64,000 nt of DNA from Niebla homalea (GCA_019925105.1 JAHGAU010000020.1:186001-250000), one strand, 5' to 3'; numbered from the stretch's first letter, positions 27,951 through 40,884 are shown. The notes: generated by a model from the sequence alone, not told the origin. Numbers and translations are program-made.

Positions 27951-28389
27951 ATTTCTTATTATAATTATAAGATTTAAAGGTTTAAACTTTAAAGAGTTTA
28001 ATTAAGGTTAAAATTTCTTAATTAAAACCTTTATTAAGGCTTTACTTAACGCTTTATATTATAAAACCAAAACCCTCATATATAACTGGTTTCTAATATA
28101 TAAATACCGGTATATAATTAACTTATAAAATTAAGAAATAAATATTTATACTTTTTAATTAATAAATACATATACCCCGGTAATAATAAGGTTAAAGTAT
28201 CTTATTTTTATAGAATTTTAAATTATTAAATTATTAATTAACTTTATAGCTTAAAGATTATAATTTAATAATCTTCTTAAATAGAATACTTTTATTTTTT
28301 AAGTATATTTTATACGGTAAAATCTTTATATTATAATTATAAAATTGAATAAAGAAAAAGTATCCTTATAAGGTATTGTTATTGCGAGG

Positions 28390-28403
28390 CCGGGCTTATA
28401 ACC
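28390..28403 (-). other. B1 primer binding site, initiator-Met half-tRNA type
   Basis: The minus strand reads GGTTATAAGCCCGG directly after the 5' LTR, the same sequence as in elements A2 and C. Confidence 0.72.
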
Positions 28404-28555
28404 TCTTAAAATATAAGGTATAAGTTACTTAATTATTTCTTAAGTATAAAAGTATAATTAAGTACTTTTATATCCTAGTTATTTTAATCAGGTCTAGCTT
28501 CGGATCGTATCTAATCTACCCGACTGCCGGGTAATTAATGTGAGTACTTTCAACA
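28404..28555 (-). repeat. B1 5' LTR (152 bp)
   Basis: Begins TCTTAAAATATAAGG and ends TACTTTCAACA in plus order, followed by the TTATT duplication. The half near 28555 is better preserved than the half near the primer site. Confidence 0.93.
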
Positions 28556-29345
28556 TTATTTATACGGAGATACGAATAAAGTTTAAATTAAATAAAGGTT
28601 ATATTAAGCCTGATATTTATTAAAATAAGCTTATTTACTCCGATTTAATTAACTTTATTAATAATATAAAAGCCGATTATAAGTAGGTTATTATTTTTAT
28701 TAAAAATATTATTAAAGTTATTTATATAGCTTTATTATTAGACTTTTTATATAAAATGGTTCTTAAAGTTTTCTAAAGTTATATAAAAAAGATTTATTAT
28801 TTAAACCGCTTTATCCGCCGATTATATATTAATAATAATAATATATATAGTAATTTCCAATTTAATAATTAACGGTATATTAAAGGCATTTAATGGGAGT
28901 TTATAATACCCTATAATCCTTAATAAAATAATATTTCTGAATAAATAAGTTAAACTTTTATTACTTAAGCCTATATAATATTGCTGGATAATAATTTATT
29001 ACGTATTCTTATTACCGAACTTATTATTAAAATAGCCTTTATATATAATATAATATTTAGAAGTATTTACGATATATTAAATTAAACTATAAATCTTAAA
29101 AAATTTAATTAATCTTTTATTAAGAAGGTTAAATAACATAATATATATTAAGAATATAAGCTTCTTAATATAAACTGGATAAAATTTTAAATTAAGGTTA
29201 TTAAAAAACGTTTTATCGGTTTTAAGGGTTATTATGTTTATAAAATACTTATATTAAATAACCGGGTTTAACGTTATAATTATATTAAGTGGCTAAAAAA
29301 TAAGGCCGTTTAATTTAAACGTAAGGTTAATAACCCCTTACCGGT
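28556..29345 (+). pseudogene. C integrase remnant
   Basis: This is the copia integrase core of element C, resuming after B1. The segment WEFIIPYNP*QNNISE* at about 28,890-28,960 corresponds to the copia consensus E(F/Y)-x-x-PYxPQQNGxxER, with stops at former Gln and Arg positions. Downstream, RFIGFKGYYVYKI matches the post-integrase part of copia pol. The active-site Asp region is degraded. The upstream integrase zinc finger would lie in 21,580-21,952, where I could not read it clearly. Confidence 0.7.
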
Positions 29346-30171
29346 TCGTTACTTAATATTAAAATAGGGGGAGATAATTACCGTGGATTTCCAGTTATCG
29401 TTAAAACGGATACGTCTTAATAATAATGAAAATATGGATAATAAGCCGGTTATTATTATTATTTAAGGTTTTCATATTATAAACGTTACGGATAAAACCG
29501 ATAATATTATTATTAAGGATATAGTTAAACTTATATTTAATAAATAACTTAAGCCCCGTATAACCTTAAAACTTATAATCGTTAAGGAAAATATTAATAA
29601 AAATAATTTATTTACTTTATCCTTATTTACTTTTAATAATAATATTATAAAGGAATCTCCGGGTATATATACCCTTATAGACTTAAACTTAAACTTATTT
29701 AATTTTTATAATTTTATCTTATATTATTATCCGTTTTTAAAAGAACCTATTGAATCTCTAAATTTACTTACTTAAGTTTACGTAGCCAAAATATAACCCT
29801 TAAGTTACCGGCGTTACCGGGACTTTAATTATTAAGCCGCCGGCTTTTAATTAACGTTTATATATCTTATAGCCGCAATTCTTACGGATTATACGGAGTC
29901 TATAACCTATATATAAGTTATAAAGAACGTATACCGTAAAATAAAGTAAAAGCTTATTATAGAAGATAAAGTTAAGTCCCTGGAGAAAAATAAAACCTAG
30001 GTTTTAATAAATTTACCTCCCGGTATTAACGTACTAAATAATAAATAAATCTATAAGCATAAATGTAAACTAAACGGTAATATTATTAAATATAAGGCCA
30101 GATAAATAATCCGTGGCTTTTAATAAAAGGAAAACTTGGACTTTTTTAATACTTTTATAATGGTTATTAAG
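29346..30171 (+). pseudogene. C reverse transcriptase, N-terminal part
   Basis: About 29,880-30,171 encodes the start of copia reverse transcriptase: KTWVLINLPPGINVL, YKHKCKLNGNIIKYKARQII and RGFQQKENLDFFNTF (stops omitted), which fit the family pattern ...PPG...KW..K.K...G...RYKARLVARGF.Q..G.D...TF. The frame stops at the D insertion after MVIK and continues in frame at 39099 (PISYKALF). About 29,346-29,880 is the poorly conserved linker between integrase and reverse transcriptase. Confidence 0.75.
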
Positions 30172-30344
30172 TGTTATGGTTCCAAGTGGCCTTGCTCCCA
30201 TGCTCGGCCTACTTGCCCCATAAGGACTAGCTCCCGGGGGGTCTTGGCGCACACACCTTACTTGCATATACCATCTGTATTATAGCAACCTCCATAGCTA
30301 TTATTTATTCATTACTAGGATTTACCTACTTTAATACCCTAATA
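30172..30344 (+). repeat. D 5' LTR (173 bp)
   Basis: Begins TGTTATGGTTCCAAGTGG and ends ATACCCTAATA. Its first 130 bases retain many CpA sites (for example GCGCACACACC). Confidence 0.93.
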
Positions 30345-30661
30345 TAATAATAGCTATCCGTACTGATTATAACGTTACCGTAGTTATTAAGAACCCGGGC
30401 TTTTTATCGCTAGGACCAGCTGGGCTATTATTAAGTTTAAGCCGCTTAATAAAAGACTATAAAGCCTTTTACTTTACCTATATTATATTACCCTAAATGA
30501 TAATAATATTATACTATCCCTACTAACTAGGACGTCTTAATACCGTTAAACTGTTACTAAGAACGTAAGCTGCTTAATAAGAGACTATAAAGACTCCTGC
30601 CCTACCTTACCCTATTACCTTAATACTTATATTATAATATTCAAATTAATACTTAAACTTA

Positions 30662-30813
30662 TGTTAAAAGTACTTACATTAGTTACCCGGTACTCGGGTA
30701 GATTAGATATGATCCGAAGTTAGACCCAATTAAGGTAGCCGGGGTTCAGGAGTACTTAATTGCACTTCTATATATAAAGAATAATCAAATAACTTATACC
30801 TTATATTTTAAGA
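30662..30813 (+). repeat. B2 5' LTR (152 bp)
   Basis: Begins TGTTAAAAGTACTTAC and ends TATTTTAAGA. It is more mutated than the 3' copy. Confidence 0.93.
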
Positions 30814-30827
30814 GGTTATAAGTTCGG
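30814..30827 (+). other. B2 primer binding site, initiator-Met half-tRNA type
   Basis: GGTTATAAGTTCGG, the same site as in B1 and C with one further C-to-T change. Confidence 0.68.
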
Positions 30828-31199
30828 CCTCGTAATGGCGATATTTTATAGGGATACTTTTTCCTTATTCAATTTTATAATTATAATATAAAGATCTTAT
30901 TATATAAAATATACTTAAAAGATAGAAATATTTTATTTAAGAATATTATTAAATTATGATCTTTAAGTTATAAAGTTAATTAATAACTTAATAATCTGAA
31001 ATTCTATAAGGATAAGATACCCTAATTTTATTATTATTAAGGTATATATATTTATTAATTAAAAAGTATAAATACTTATTTCTTAGTTTTATAAGTTAAT
31101 TATATGCCGGTATTTATACGCCGGAAACCGGCTATATATAAAGGCTTTAACTCTATAATATAAAGCGTTAAACAAAGCCTTAATAAAGGTTTTAATTAA

Positions 31200-34100
31200 G
31201 AAATTTCAACCTTAATTAAATTTTTTAAAGTTTAAATTCTTAAATTTTATAATTATAATAAAAAATTTTTATCCGATTTAAACTCTTTTTATAATTTAAA
31301 GGATTTTTAACTTTATTCTGTCGTTAAGATTATTTAATTAAAACCTTTTATAAGGATTACGGAATATTATAAAGTTAAAAAACTTTAAACTTTTACTTTT
31401 TATAATAAAAAATTTTATCTTTAAAATAATAACTTTAATTATATAATAAAAATATAACTTAATTTTACCCTTAAAATTATTTAATTAAAATTATTTTTAA
31501 GGATTAAATTTAAGGAAAAAGAAATTCATTTATTTAAATTAAAATTTTACGTTTTAAAAAAGGAAATTAAGAATTAATTATTAAATCTTTTATATTTTAA
31601 TTAACCCGGAAAATTACTTAATTTAATTAACGTTTAAAAGATTAAAAATAAAATAATTATAAATAAAAATTATAATTTTTAAAGTAAAAAGCAATAATTA
31701 ATTATAAAAATTAATTTTCTGTATTATATTAAGCGTAAAAAAAATAAGTAATTTTAAAAAAAATATAAAAATAATTTAAATATCCGTAAAGTTTTAATTT
31801 ATTATTAATTAAAATAAATTAAATTTTATTTAAAATTTAAACTTTATTATTAAAACCTTTAAGTATATTATTATTCCGTTTTATTAATATGGAAATTCTT
31901 TTATTATTTTTTATTATTAAATTAAAAATAAATTTTTCCGTTTTTACTTAAAAAACTTTTAAAAAGAAAAACTAAAGGATTATTTAGCAGGTAATTAAAA
32001 ATATAAATAAAGATTATTTACCCCGTTTATATTAAAGTTTTACGATAATTTCAGCTTAAAAATATTTAAAGAATCTTTAATATTACCGCTTAATAAATTA
32101 ATTTTTAAGCTCCGTTTAAGGATAAAAAACTAAATTTTATTATTTAATATAGAATATTTCCTACTTTTAAATAACTTATTAATTAAGTATTAATTAAAAT
32201 TAAAATTATTAAAGTTAAAAAACCTATTGGATTTTTTATTTAATCTTAATTTTAAGTTTAAATTTAATTAAGTAATTAATATTTCTTTATATATAAGTAT
32301 TAATTTAAGGACTTTAAATTTTAATTTTTTTATTAAAAATAACCTTTAAGATTAAAGACTTAATTTCCGGGAATTTTTCCTTTAATATAATTTCGTTATT
32401 AATTAAATAATATTATTAAATATTATAATATTGGTAAATTAAGAATTAATTAATCCTTAATAACCTTTATAAATTTATAATTATTAAAAATAAATTTAAA
32501 GTTATTATAGTTATTAAAATTCGCTAAAAAGATAATATATATTACCTTATAAATAAATTGGATATAATTAAAGAAATCTAGATTACTTTTATTATCCATT
32601 TTAAACCTTAAGGTTTAAACTTATATATTAAGTTAACCCGGGAGTTTAAAATAATAATAAAAGGTTTAAATAAAACGGTTAATTAATTTATTTATAAATT
32701 CCGTAAATATATTATTAAAATATTAATTATTAATAAATTATATAAAATTTTTAACTTAATAATTATTTAATTTTTTTTACTTAATTTTAATAACGGTTAA
32801 TAATATTTTTATATTAACTTAACTTAAAATTAAATTATCTTAAGTTAAAATTCTTTTAATTTTAATAAAATTATATTAAAAATTATTAATAAAAAATTAT
32901 AAATTAATATAATTTACGTTAATATTACTTTATAATTTTATTTAATAACTTTAAAAATTAATAATAAGTAATTTTTTATTAAATATAATAATTAAAAATA
33001 TAATTATTATACCATAAAAAATTATAATAATAAATACCCGGAAAGTAATTATTAAGTTTTTTACTTTGAAAAAAGGATTAAAACGTTATACCGGAAATTA
33101 AAAAAATTAAAAATTAAGGAAATTATTATTATTATGATATTGGTAAATCTATTAATTCCAAAGGAAATCTATAATATAATAAATATAAACGTTAAACTTA
33201 AATATATAATAATATCCGTTAACTTAATTAATTTATAAAAGTTAATAATCTTAAATAATAATTATAATAAGTATTTTTTTTTTATTAAAAAGAATTTTTT
33301 AATAATAACTTTTAACCTTATTAAATAATATCTTTAAGGTTAAGTTTAACGTAAATTAATTATATTAATAATATTAATATTGCCCGGATAATTTATAATA
33401 TTAATAAGAAAAAGGTAATAATTAAATTTTTAATTTTTATTTATTCCTTTAATAATAAAGTAAATTTTTTTTTAAAGATTTAACTCTTAAATAATAAAAT
33501 TAAAATAATAACTTCCTAAATTAAACGGATAATAATTAAAGGACCCGGTAAATTTATATACTCCCGGTAAGGATAAATTTTTATATTAAATTTTTAAGTA
33601 TTATTTTAATTAATAATAATAATATTTAACGTATTAAACGATATATTAACTTAATATATAAAGATAAAATATCTTAACCCTTAATTTATCGTTAAGTTAA
33701 TTACGGTATTAATAAGGATATCTTTTAAATATAAATAAAAAAAATAAAAAAGTTTTTAAAAAAGGTAATATATATATATTACGTTTTTAATAAAATAACT
33801 TTTTAACTTTATAAGGGATATCTTAAATTAAAAATTATTTTATTAAAGCTTATTTATTTAAACGTTATAAGGATTATTAAGTTAATAAGCTTTAATATAA
33901 TTAAATATTTTATTATTTTCCGGGATAACTTTATTTATATATTAAAAGTTTATCCGGTAATTTATAAGTTGGATATAATCCGTAAATCTAAATAATTTTA
34001 AGTTAAATATAAAATTATTAACCGGAAAATCAGGTATTTATAAATAAATAACGGGGGTAAATATATATTAAAAAACTTTTAAGATTACCTTAAAGATTAT

Positions 34101-36400
34101 AATATTATTTATAAATTAACGGTATAAAATAGCCTTAAATAAAACCTTATAAGTGAAAAATTTAATTAAGAAATTAAAAAGCGGACTTATATAATAATTT
34201 ATAATATAAATTTACTTAAAAATTTATAGCCGGAAATTATTATAATTATTAATTATTTTATTATAAAAAAACTTATATCCAACTTAAAAAAAAAATTACT
34301 TTATATTAAACGTAAAATAATTAAGAATTAAATTTTATACTTATACGTAATTAAGTTATTAATATAAATTAAAATTATAAAGTACCGGACTTCTTTAAAT
34401 AAAAAGGTTAATTTATTTATTCTATTAAGTTATAATAATAAAATTATTAAAATATATTGGGTCTTTAACTTTTAAGTATAAACTTTTAATAAGAAAATAA
34501 AATAATTCTATAACGTTTATATTAAGGAACAAAAGATTATTCCGTTAAATAATTCTGATAAAAATATTTTAACGGAAAAGATTTAACGTTTAAAAAAAAA
34601 TATATAACCTTAATAAGTTTTTATTTTAAAGGAAAATTATAAAAATTAAATCTATAATAACGTTTTTATTAATAATATCTTAAACGATATACTTATAGAT
34701 AATATAATTCCGGTTAAAAAATAAAGAAATTATCCTTAAACTTAATATAATTAAAATAAGTAATAATTTAATAAATCGTAAAAGAAAATTAAAATTATCC
34801 TTTAAAATAATTTTAAACTTAAAATCCTTAAGTACTTAAAGCTTTAGGATATATCCTTAGACCCATTATTTATTTTTATTAATATAATTATTTTAAATAA
34901 AAAAAAGGATATTTATTATTTAACGTTAATATTATTTAAAAATAAATTAAAATTATTTAAGTTAAAAACTTATTAAAAAACTATAAAAAATACTCATTAT
35001 AAAATAAATTAATAATTAACAAAAAAGGATAAATATAGCTTTTATATTAAAAATAGTACTTAAATATTTATACTTAAATATATTATACCCCCGGATATAA
35101 TTATTCTAAAGGAATAATAAATTTATATTCTTAAGAAAGGCGTTAACGGTTTAATTATTCAGTATAAAACCCGTTAAATAATCCGCGGTTATAAATAATA
35201 AGAAGGTATTAACTATAATAAAACCTTTACTTTAATAATAAAATTTATAAGTTATAAAATACTCTTTATATTAACGGCGGTTAATAATTAAAACTTAAAA
35301 TAAATAAATATAAAGACGGCCTTCTTTTATAATTTAATTAAGGAAAAAATCTATATAGAATAATTTTATAATTAAATAAAAAATATAAATATATATTATA
35401 AGCTTAATAAAGCCCTTTATAAACTAAAATAATCCCCTTAATTATAATATTATTATTTCTTTATTTTTATAGAGAAATAAAGGTTTAAATTAATATTTAC
35501 GGATTATTATATATTTATATATTTTAAAAATAAGATAATTATAGCTCTTTACGTAAATGATATCTTAATTATTAACCCGTTTAAGGAAGGCATTATAATT
35601 TTAAAAAAGATATTTAATAATTAATTCCGTATATTTAACTTAAAATTAATTTATTATTACTTAAGTATAATTATTATAAAAAACCATTAGAATAAAATAT
35701 TCCGACTTAATTAAAAAACCTATATAAAAAAAATCGTTAAAGAATATAAGTAATAAAATATTATACTTATATATATCCCTATAAAGTTAAAGTATAAGCC
35801 GGAGCCTATACTTAAAGGCTATAAGGCCGATTTAATTTTCCGGAAGAAATATTAATTAACCGTAAGTTTATTAATATATATTATACTTAAAATTTACTTA
35901 AATATTACTTATTTTATTTTGATTATTAACCAATATACTTTAAATTCCACTAAATACCATTAAAAGTTAATAAGAAGAATTTTGCGTTATTTCCGTATTA
36001 TTGTTATTTTCTAGTTAATATACCGGGGTAAATTAAAAGCTTTTAATAATTATACTAACTCCGATTTTACTATAAATTTAACTTAAAAGTCTATTGTAAG
36101 CTACGTATTTAATATTAGAAGTACCGGGATTAATTAATAATTTAAGCGTTAAGTTATAATTATTTTTTTTATTTATAAAGCGGAATATATAAGATAAATA
36201 TAAATAATTAAAGAAACTTTATAACTTAAGTAACTTTTAAATAAAATTAAACCGTATTAAGCCGGGAACCTCCCTATTATTATTATTTACGGAAATAATT
36301 AAAGCGTTATAGCTTTTATTAAGAACCCCGTTCTCTATATCCGGATTAAATATATAAGTATTTAATAGCATTGGTTTTAAGAAGTCATAAGAAATAACTA
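31200..36400 (+). pseudogene. B2 gag-pol remnant
   Basis: Copia gag-pol on the plus strand, colinear with B1. The reverse transcriptase box reads YVND at 35550-35561 (context DYYIYLYILKNK region, then DILIINPFK), so only the first catalytic Asp has been lost here, against both in B1. The RNase H end lies near 36,400. About 36,400-37,100 is a less mutated 3' untranslated part. No intact frame remains. Confidence 0.65.
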
Positions 36401-37102
36401 AGTGAATTTAAAGTATATCCCGATATATAAGTAAGTCGCTAATAACTTAATAAAGCCCCTATTATATTAGCCCTTTAAGGGGTTTTATAAGGTACTTAAC
36501 CTTAAAGTACCCCCGGAACGTCCTTATATTAACCGAAGCCTTACTAATAATATTAATGGCCTTATAGCTTTATCTTTAAGCCACTTAGGGTAAGCTTTAA
36601 GTTTCTTATAAAAGGAGCTCTTAGTTACTTATAGGGAGGCCATTATTAGTCCTAAGGAACCTAAGAATACGTTTTAATATAAATTTAATATATAAGGTAA
36701 GAAAATTAAAAAAATATTTTAAAAGGGGGTAAATCGTAAAAAAACGATATTTACCCCGGAGTATACCCGGACGAAATTATATACCCCGGGGGGTTATTAA
36801 AGGATGATTTAAGATATAGGGGAGCTTACCGTCGCCACGCCGGCTTTATAATTTAAAGGAGTAAGTAGTATATATTTAGGGCTATAAGTGTAATCTTCTA
36901 AGGTATTTTACCGCGAAAGGACCACCGCTATAATATAGGGAAGTAAAAGATTACCGTTATAGGGGAGCTTTAATAGCTTATAGAAAATATCACTTAAATA
37001 AGGTATACGTTATATAAAAATTAAAGTTAAAAAGTGATAACGGAATATAATATTATAAATAGATAATTATATAGGTAATATATATTAAAGCTTGAAGGGG
37101 AG

Positions 37103-37254
37103 TGTTAAAAGTACTTACATTAATTACCCGGCACTCGAGTAGATTAAATATGATCCGAAGCTAGACCCAATTGGGGTAACCGGGGTTCAGGAGTACTTAG
37201 TCGCACTTCTGTACATAGAGAATAATCAAGCAACTTACACCTCACATTTCAAGA
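37103..37254 (+). repeat. B2 3' LTR (152 bp)
   Basis: Begins TGTTAAAAGTACTTACATT and ends CACATTTCAAGA. It is nearly free of RIP changes. The terminal dinucleotide is GA where CA would be usual, seen also in B1. Confidence 0.94.
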
Positions 37255-37259
37255 ACTTA

Positions 37260-38920
37260 TACCATAAGTAACTTAAATTATAACTCAGATTTGAAAAAAA
37301 AACGATACCGCTTTACCCCTACCACCAGGAAATTTGCGTTAATAAATCCAGAACCTTATTATTGCGAATACGGATTTATAATCTTAATTAAATTCGATAA
37401 ATTAATAATTTAATATTATATTTATTCATCTTTATAAATCTCGAGATATCTATTAAAATAATAGTAAAGAATTCGAGTCTTAAAATAAAAAGCTTACCGC
37501 TTAAAACGCGGAACTTATTATTTAAGTTACGGAGCTTAAGAAGCTTATTATTATTGAAATTATTAAAGAGAAGGGTATATAAGATATTTATAATTTAAAC
37601 GATAAAGACGTCGTTACCGGTATTAAAGCCTTAATTCTAAAGATTAAAAAATTATTTACTTTATATATTCCCCGGACCCTATAATTTAACCCTTTATAAA
37701 AAGCTTACGTTCCCGTGTAAGGAGTAAATAAGAAATACCCAGACGTACCATTATTCCGTAATTAAAAGGGGTAATAAGATAACTGGAGATTATACCTCGA
37801 CTTAAAATTCCGTTAAAATACGGTTCTCTTTACGTTTAAAGCGGATAAAATAGATTATATACGAAATTATTATAGAAATAACGTATTTAATTTGCTTAAA
37901 ATAAAAGTAAATCCATTTAATAATAACCTTTACCTTACCGTTAAGGATATAGTTAACGATTTAAATAAGATATTTAATAAGTATAATAAAGTAAGTATTT
38001 ATAATATTTAATTATATTTACCGGATTTTAATATAAATAAAAAGGGTAAAAAAAATAAGATTTTTAATAAGTTTTATACCCGATTCTTAATTATAATTAT
38101 GCCTTTAAATTATTCTGAACTTTATAAAATTTCGGTTTTACGTAGGCTCCTTACTTTAAAGCTTTATTATTAAATTGCGGACGGTTTTACTCCTATATTA
38201 TATCGTTAATTTATCGGTCGTTTACGTTAATATAATTTTAATATATATTAAGTTAAAAGCTTTAAATCTTTAATAATATCGATATAAACGTTATTAAACG
38301 ATAATCTTAAGGAGATTATTAAAGATAAATTTAGAATTATTTACCTTAATTACTTTAAGGATAAAGTCTTATATTGTAAACTTTACGTTAAGTATTTAAA
38401 GCTAGGATACCTATTTACCTATATTAATATATTTTATAAGGGTTTTACTCCGCTCTTATATACGGAGGCCAAAGAAATCCTAGATACTTAATATTAAAGT
38501 ACGCAATATATATTTTAAAGAAATTATTTAATTATAATACTTAAAGAGCCCGTTAATAAATAAGCCTACTTTAATAATATTCGATTCTTTAATAAAAGAT
38601 TATAATAATAACGGTAATAGCTATTTACCTTATATTAAGCCTTTTTCGGTTAGAAAGTATATAACCCGGTTATTTATCGGAGAATGTATTAATTGACTTA
38701 GTTCCCGTCGATTTTTTCTCGGTTTTTTCACGTTTATACCGGTGCAGATACGATTTTTTTTTTAATATACGATTTACTCGGCTTTTGCATAAGTTACTAT
38801 AATACCTTAAAATAGTCGGTACTATTTCGTTATTATTATATTTATGGTATCCTTAGCCCCGGAGATAGATAAATAAGATAATTAACTTATAAGAGCTCGT
38901 TATCGTTAAGGGGGGGATCG
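37260..38920 (+). pseudogene. D gag-like ORF remnant
   Basis: One plus-strand frame at about 37,700-38,650 reads as a capsid-like protein: LNYSELYKISVLRRLLTLKL at about 38,105, QFIGRLRQYNFNIYQVKSF (stops read as Gln) at about 38,200, and a Cys/Tyr-spaced stretch at about 38,380-38,430 that may be a decayed zinc knuckle. This resembles gag proteins of fungal LTR elements. No pol domain follows before the purine tract and 3' LTR. The frame is broken by RIP stops. The gag assignment rests on general similarity, so alternative functions remain possible. Confidence 0.5.
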
Positions 38921-39093
38921 TATTATAATTCCAAGTGGCCTTGCTCCCATGCTCGGCCTACTTGCCCCATAAGGACTAGCTCGCGGGGGGTCTTGGCGCA
39001 CACACCTTACTTGCATGCACCACCTGTATCATAGCAACCTCCATAGCTATTATTCATTCATTACTAGGACCTACCTACTCCAGTACCCTGACA
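38921..39093 (+). repeat. D 3' LTR (173 bp)
   Basis: Begins TATTATAATTCCAAGTGGCC and ends CAGTACCCTGACA. It is nearly unmutated after the first 12 bases and is followed by the TTAAG duplication. Confidence 0.93.
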
Positions 39094-39098
39094 TTAAG

Positions 39099-40480
39099 CC
39101 TATAAGCTATAAGGCCCTCTTTACTATAGTGGCTATATATAACCTGGAGATTAAATAAATAAATATTAAAATAGTTTTTTTTTATAGAGATATCCTTAAA
39201 AAGATTTATATTTATTAATTAACGGGCTTTAATAATGGTTTAAAACTTATTTACTTATTAAATAAAGCTCTTTATAAGTTTAAATAATTATTCCGGATTT
39301 AATATTAATACCTCTTTATATTCCTTAAGAAACTCGGTTACCGTTATATTAATAAAAATTATAACGTATTCTTAAACCCGGATATTAATATTATTATTAC
39401 CGTATATATTGATAATATCTTAATAATAAAAGTTAATAAATGGGTTATTATTAACTTAAAGGTTTAATTAAATAAAAAGTTTAAGATATCCGATTTAAGT
39501 TTATATAGTTAATATTTATATATAAATATTACCTATAATCGATAAAATTAAACCTTAACTCTTAATTAAGAAAGTTACGTTAAATAGGTTTTTGTTTAAT
39601 TTAATATATATAATAATTTTCTGTTTAAGGGTAACGGTATAGCTATCCTTATAAACGTAGGTGCCCGTTTTAAGCCGGTTAATAAGGAGTATACCGCCTT
39701 AAAGTAATTTCGGCTTAAATATTAGTTTATTATCGGCTTATTTATATATATTATAATAAATATTAAGTTTAATATAACCTATACGGTATCGGTAATATTA
39801 CGTTATGCGTTTAACCTTAATAAAGGGTATTAAATAGCTATTAAGAAGATTTTCTATTACCTTTATAATACAACCTCCTTAAAATTCATTTTTTAAGGCT
39901 TTTTAAAGCCCCTTAATGGTTATACGGACTTAAACTACGTCGGTGACCTATAAATACGCCGGTCCACCTCCGGGTATACCTTTAACCTAGGAAGTATAGT
40001 TATTAACTGGTCCTTAAAACGTTAATTAATTATGGCCCTGTTTATTTATAAGGCTGAATACGTAAGATAATATAACGTTATTAAAGAAACGATTTAGCTT
40101 AAATAATTATTAACTTAATTTATTAAAATTACCTTAAATCCAATAATATTATTAGCCCTTAAGGATAAGGATATTATATAGAATTACGTTCTTCTTATTT
40201 AACTTAAACTTAATACTAAGGCTTTTACCTTTATTATAATAATTTTTTATAATAATTAAAAAGCAATTATATTAATAAAGGACTTTATAAACTATTTAAA
40301 GATAAAGTATATATATATTAAATACTGCTTTCTTCGGGAGTATATAGTTAATAAACAGATAAAGCTCGTATACTATCTTACCGGGAATATGGTGATTAAC
40401 GGCCTTATGAAGCCGTTATTAAGGGACGGTTTTCTTAAATTCAGAAATTATCTAGGACTAAAATAATCGGTACTATACCT
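39099..40480 (+). pseudogene. C reverse transcriptase C-terminal part and RNase H
   Basis: Continues in frame from 30171. It shows the copia series YKALFTIVAIYNLEI, LNKALYKFK and the active site YIDN at 39405-39416 (YVDD with the second Asp changed to Asn). RNase H occupies about 39,850-40,450 and ends before the purine tract at 40,631. The reading frame contains only RIP-type stops over long distances. Protein function is lost. Confidence 0.75.
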
Positions 40481-40638
40481 TTATTAACGTTTTAAAATAA
40501 ATAAATATACCCCTTATTATTAGAGTTAGGGTGGATATACCCCTTACTACGGTAATATAGTTTTAATAAGAGCTTTTACTCCTTGCTTAATAAGTGGTAC
40601 GGTATTATAGTATTATAAAGCTATTAATCAAGTGGGAG

Positions 40639-40776
40639 TATTAGAAGTATAGAAGGTAAAGACCTCGGCTCTTACTAAAAGGGGGCTAGCCTACTTCCTG
40701 GACTTCTCATAGATAGATATCGCTCAGCACCTTACATAATACTCAACTAAGCAAGTTACACCCTACCATTTCAACA
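40639..40776 (+). repeat. C 3' LTR (138 bp)
   Basis: Begins TATTAGAAGTATAGAAGG and ends CATTTCAACA, followed by the ATAAG duplication. It is better preserved than the 5' copy. Confidence 0.92.
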
Positions 40777-40884
40777 ATAAGTTAAATACCGTTTTTTATT
40801 TATAAACGGATAATTAAATAAAACGTTAAAATTAAAATCTTAAATAATATTTAAGGACCTTTATTAATATTAAGTAAATAAATT
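40777..40884 (+). pseudogene. Gypsy element G integrase remnant (part 2)
   Basis: This short piece between the C and F insertions reads KLNTVFYL*TDN*IKR*N, which fits the gypsy integrase signature KLSTAFHPQTDGQTERxN after restoring RIP-hit positions. It joins in frame to the left part at 17158 and to the right part at 61400. Confidence 0.8.

Larger units (their letters stand above)
21958..28555 (-). mobile_element. Copia-type LTR retrotransposon B1, complete structure, TSD TTATT
   Basis: LTRs of 152 bp at 21958-22109 (3') and 28404-28555 (5') are flanked by TTATT at 21953-21957 and 28556-28560. The primer site (28390-28403) follows the 5' LTR, and a purine tract (minus strand CGAAAGGGAA, 22110-22119) precedes the 3' LTR. 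The length of 6,598 bp matches B2 (6,593 bp). B1 lies in the integrase region of element C, close to the integrase zinc-finger part. The interior is RIP-saturated; the LTRs are much less affected. Confidence 0.93.
30662..37254 (+). mobile_element. Copia-type LTR retrotransposon B2, complete structure, TSD ACTTA
   Basis: LTRs of 152 bp at 30662-30813 and 37103-37254 are flanked by ACTTA at 30657-30661 and 37255-37259. The half-tRNA primer site is at 30814-30827 and the purine tract GAAGGGGAG at 37094-37102. It is the same family as B1 but inverted, about 2.1 kb away, so the two form a 6.6 kb inverted repeat. B2 sits inside D, which sits inside C, which sits inside G. It is therefore the deepest, and probably one of the youngest, layers of the stack. 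Confidence 0.94.
30172..39093 (+). mobile_element. Gag-only LTR element D, TSD TTAAG, containing B2
   Basis: LTRs of 173 bp at 30172-30344 and 38921-39093 are flanked by TTAAG at 30167-30171 and 39094-39098. Without nested B2 the element is only about 2.3 kb. The interior has one gag-like reading frame and no protease, integrase or reverse transcriptase that I can find, so D is a non-autonomous element that would need pol proteins in trans. A purine tract (TAAGGGGGGGATCG) precedes the 3' LTR. D lies in the reverse transcriptase of element C. The LTRs are almost free of RIP while the interior is heavily mutated. Confidence 0.9.

Noticed and set aside
30070..30267. 65-codon minus-strand ORF
   Set aside because: Antisense to C reverse transcriptase and the D LTR, crossing the insertion border at 30172.
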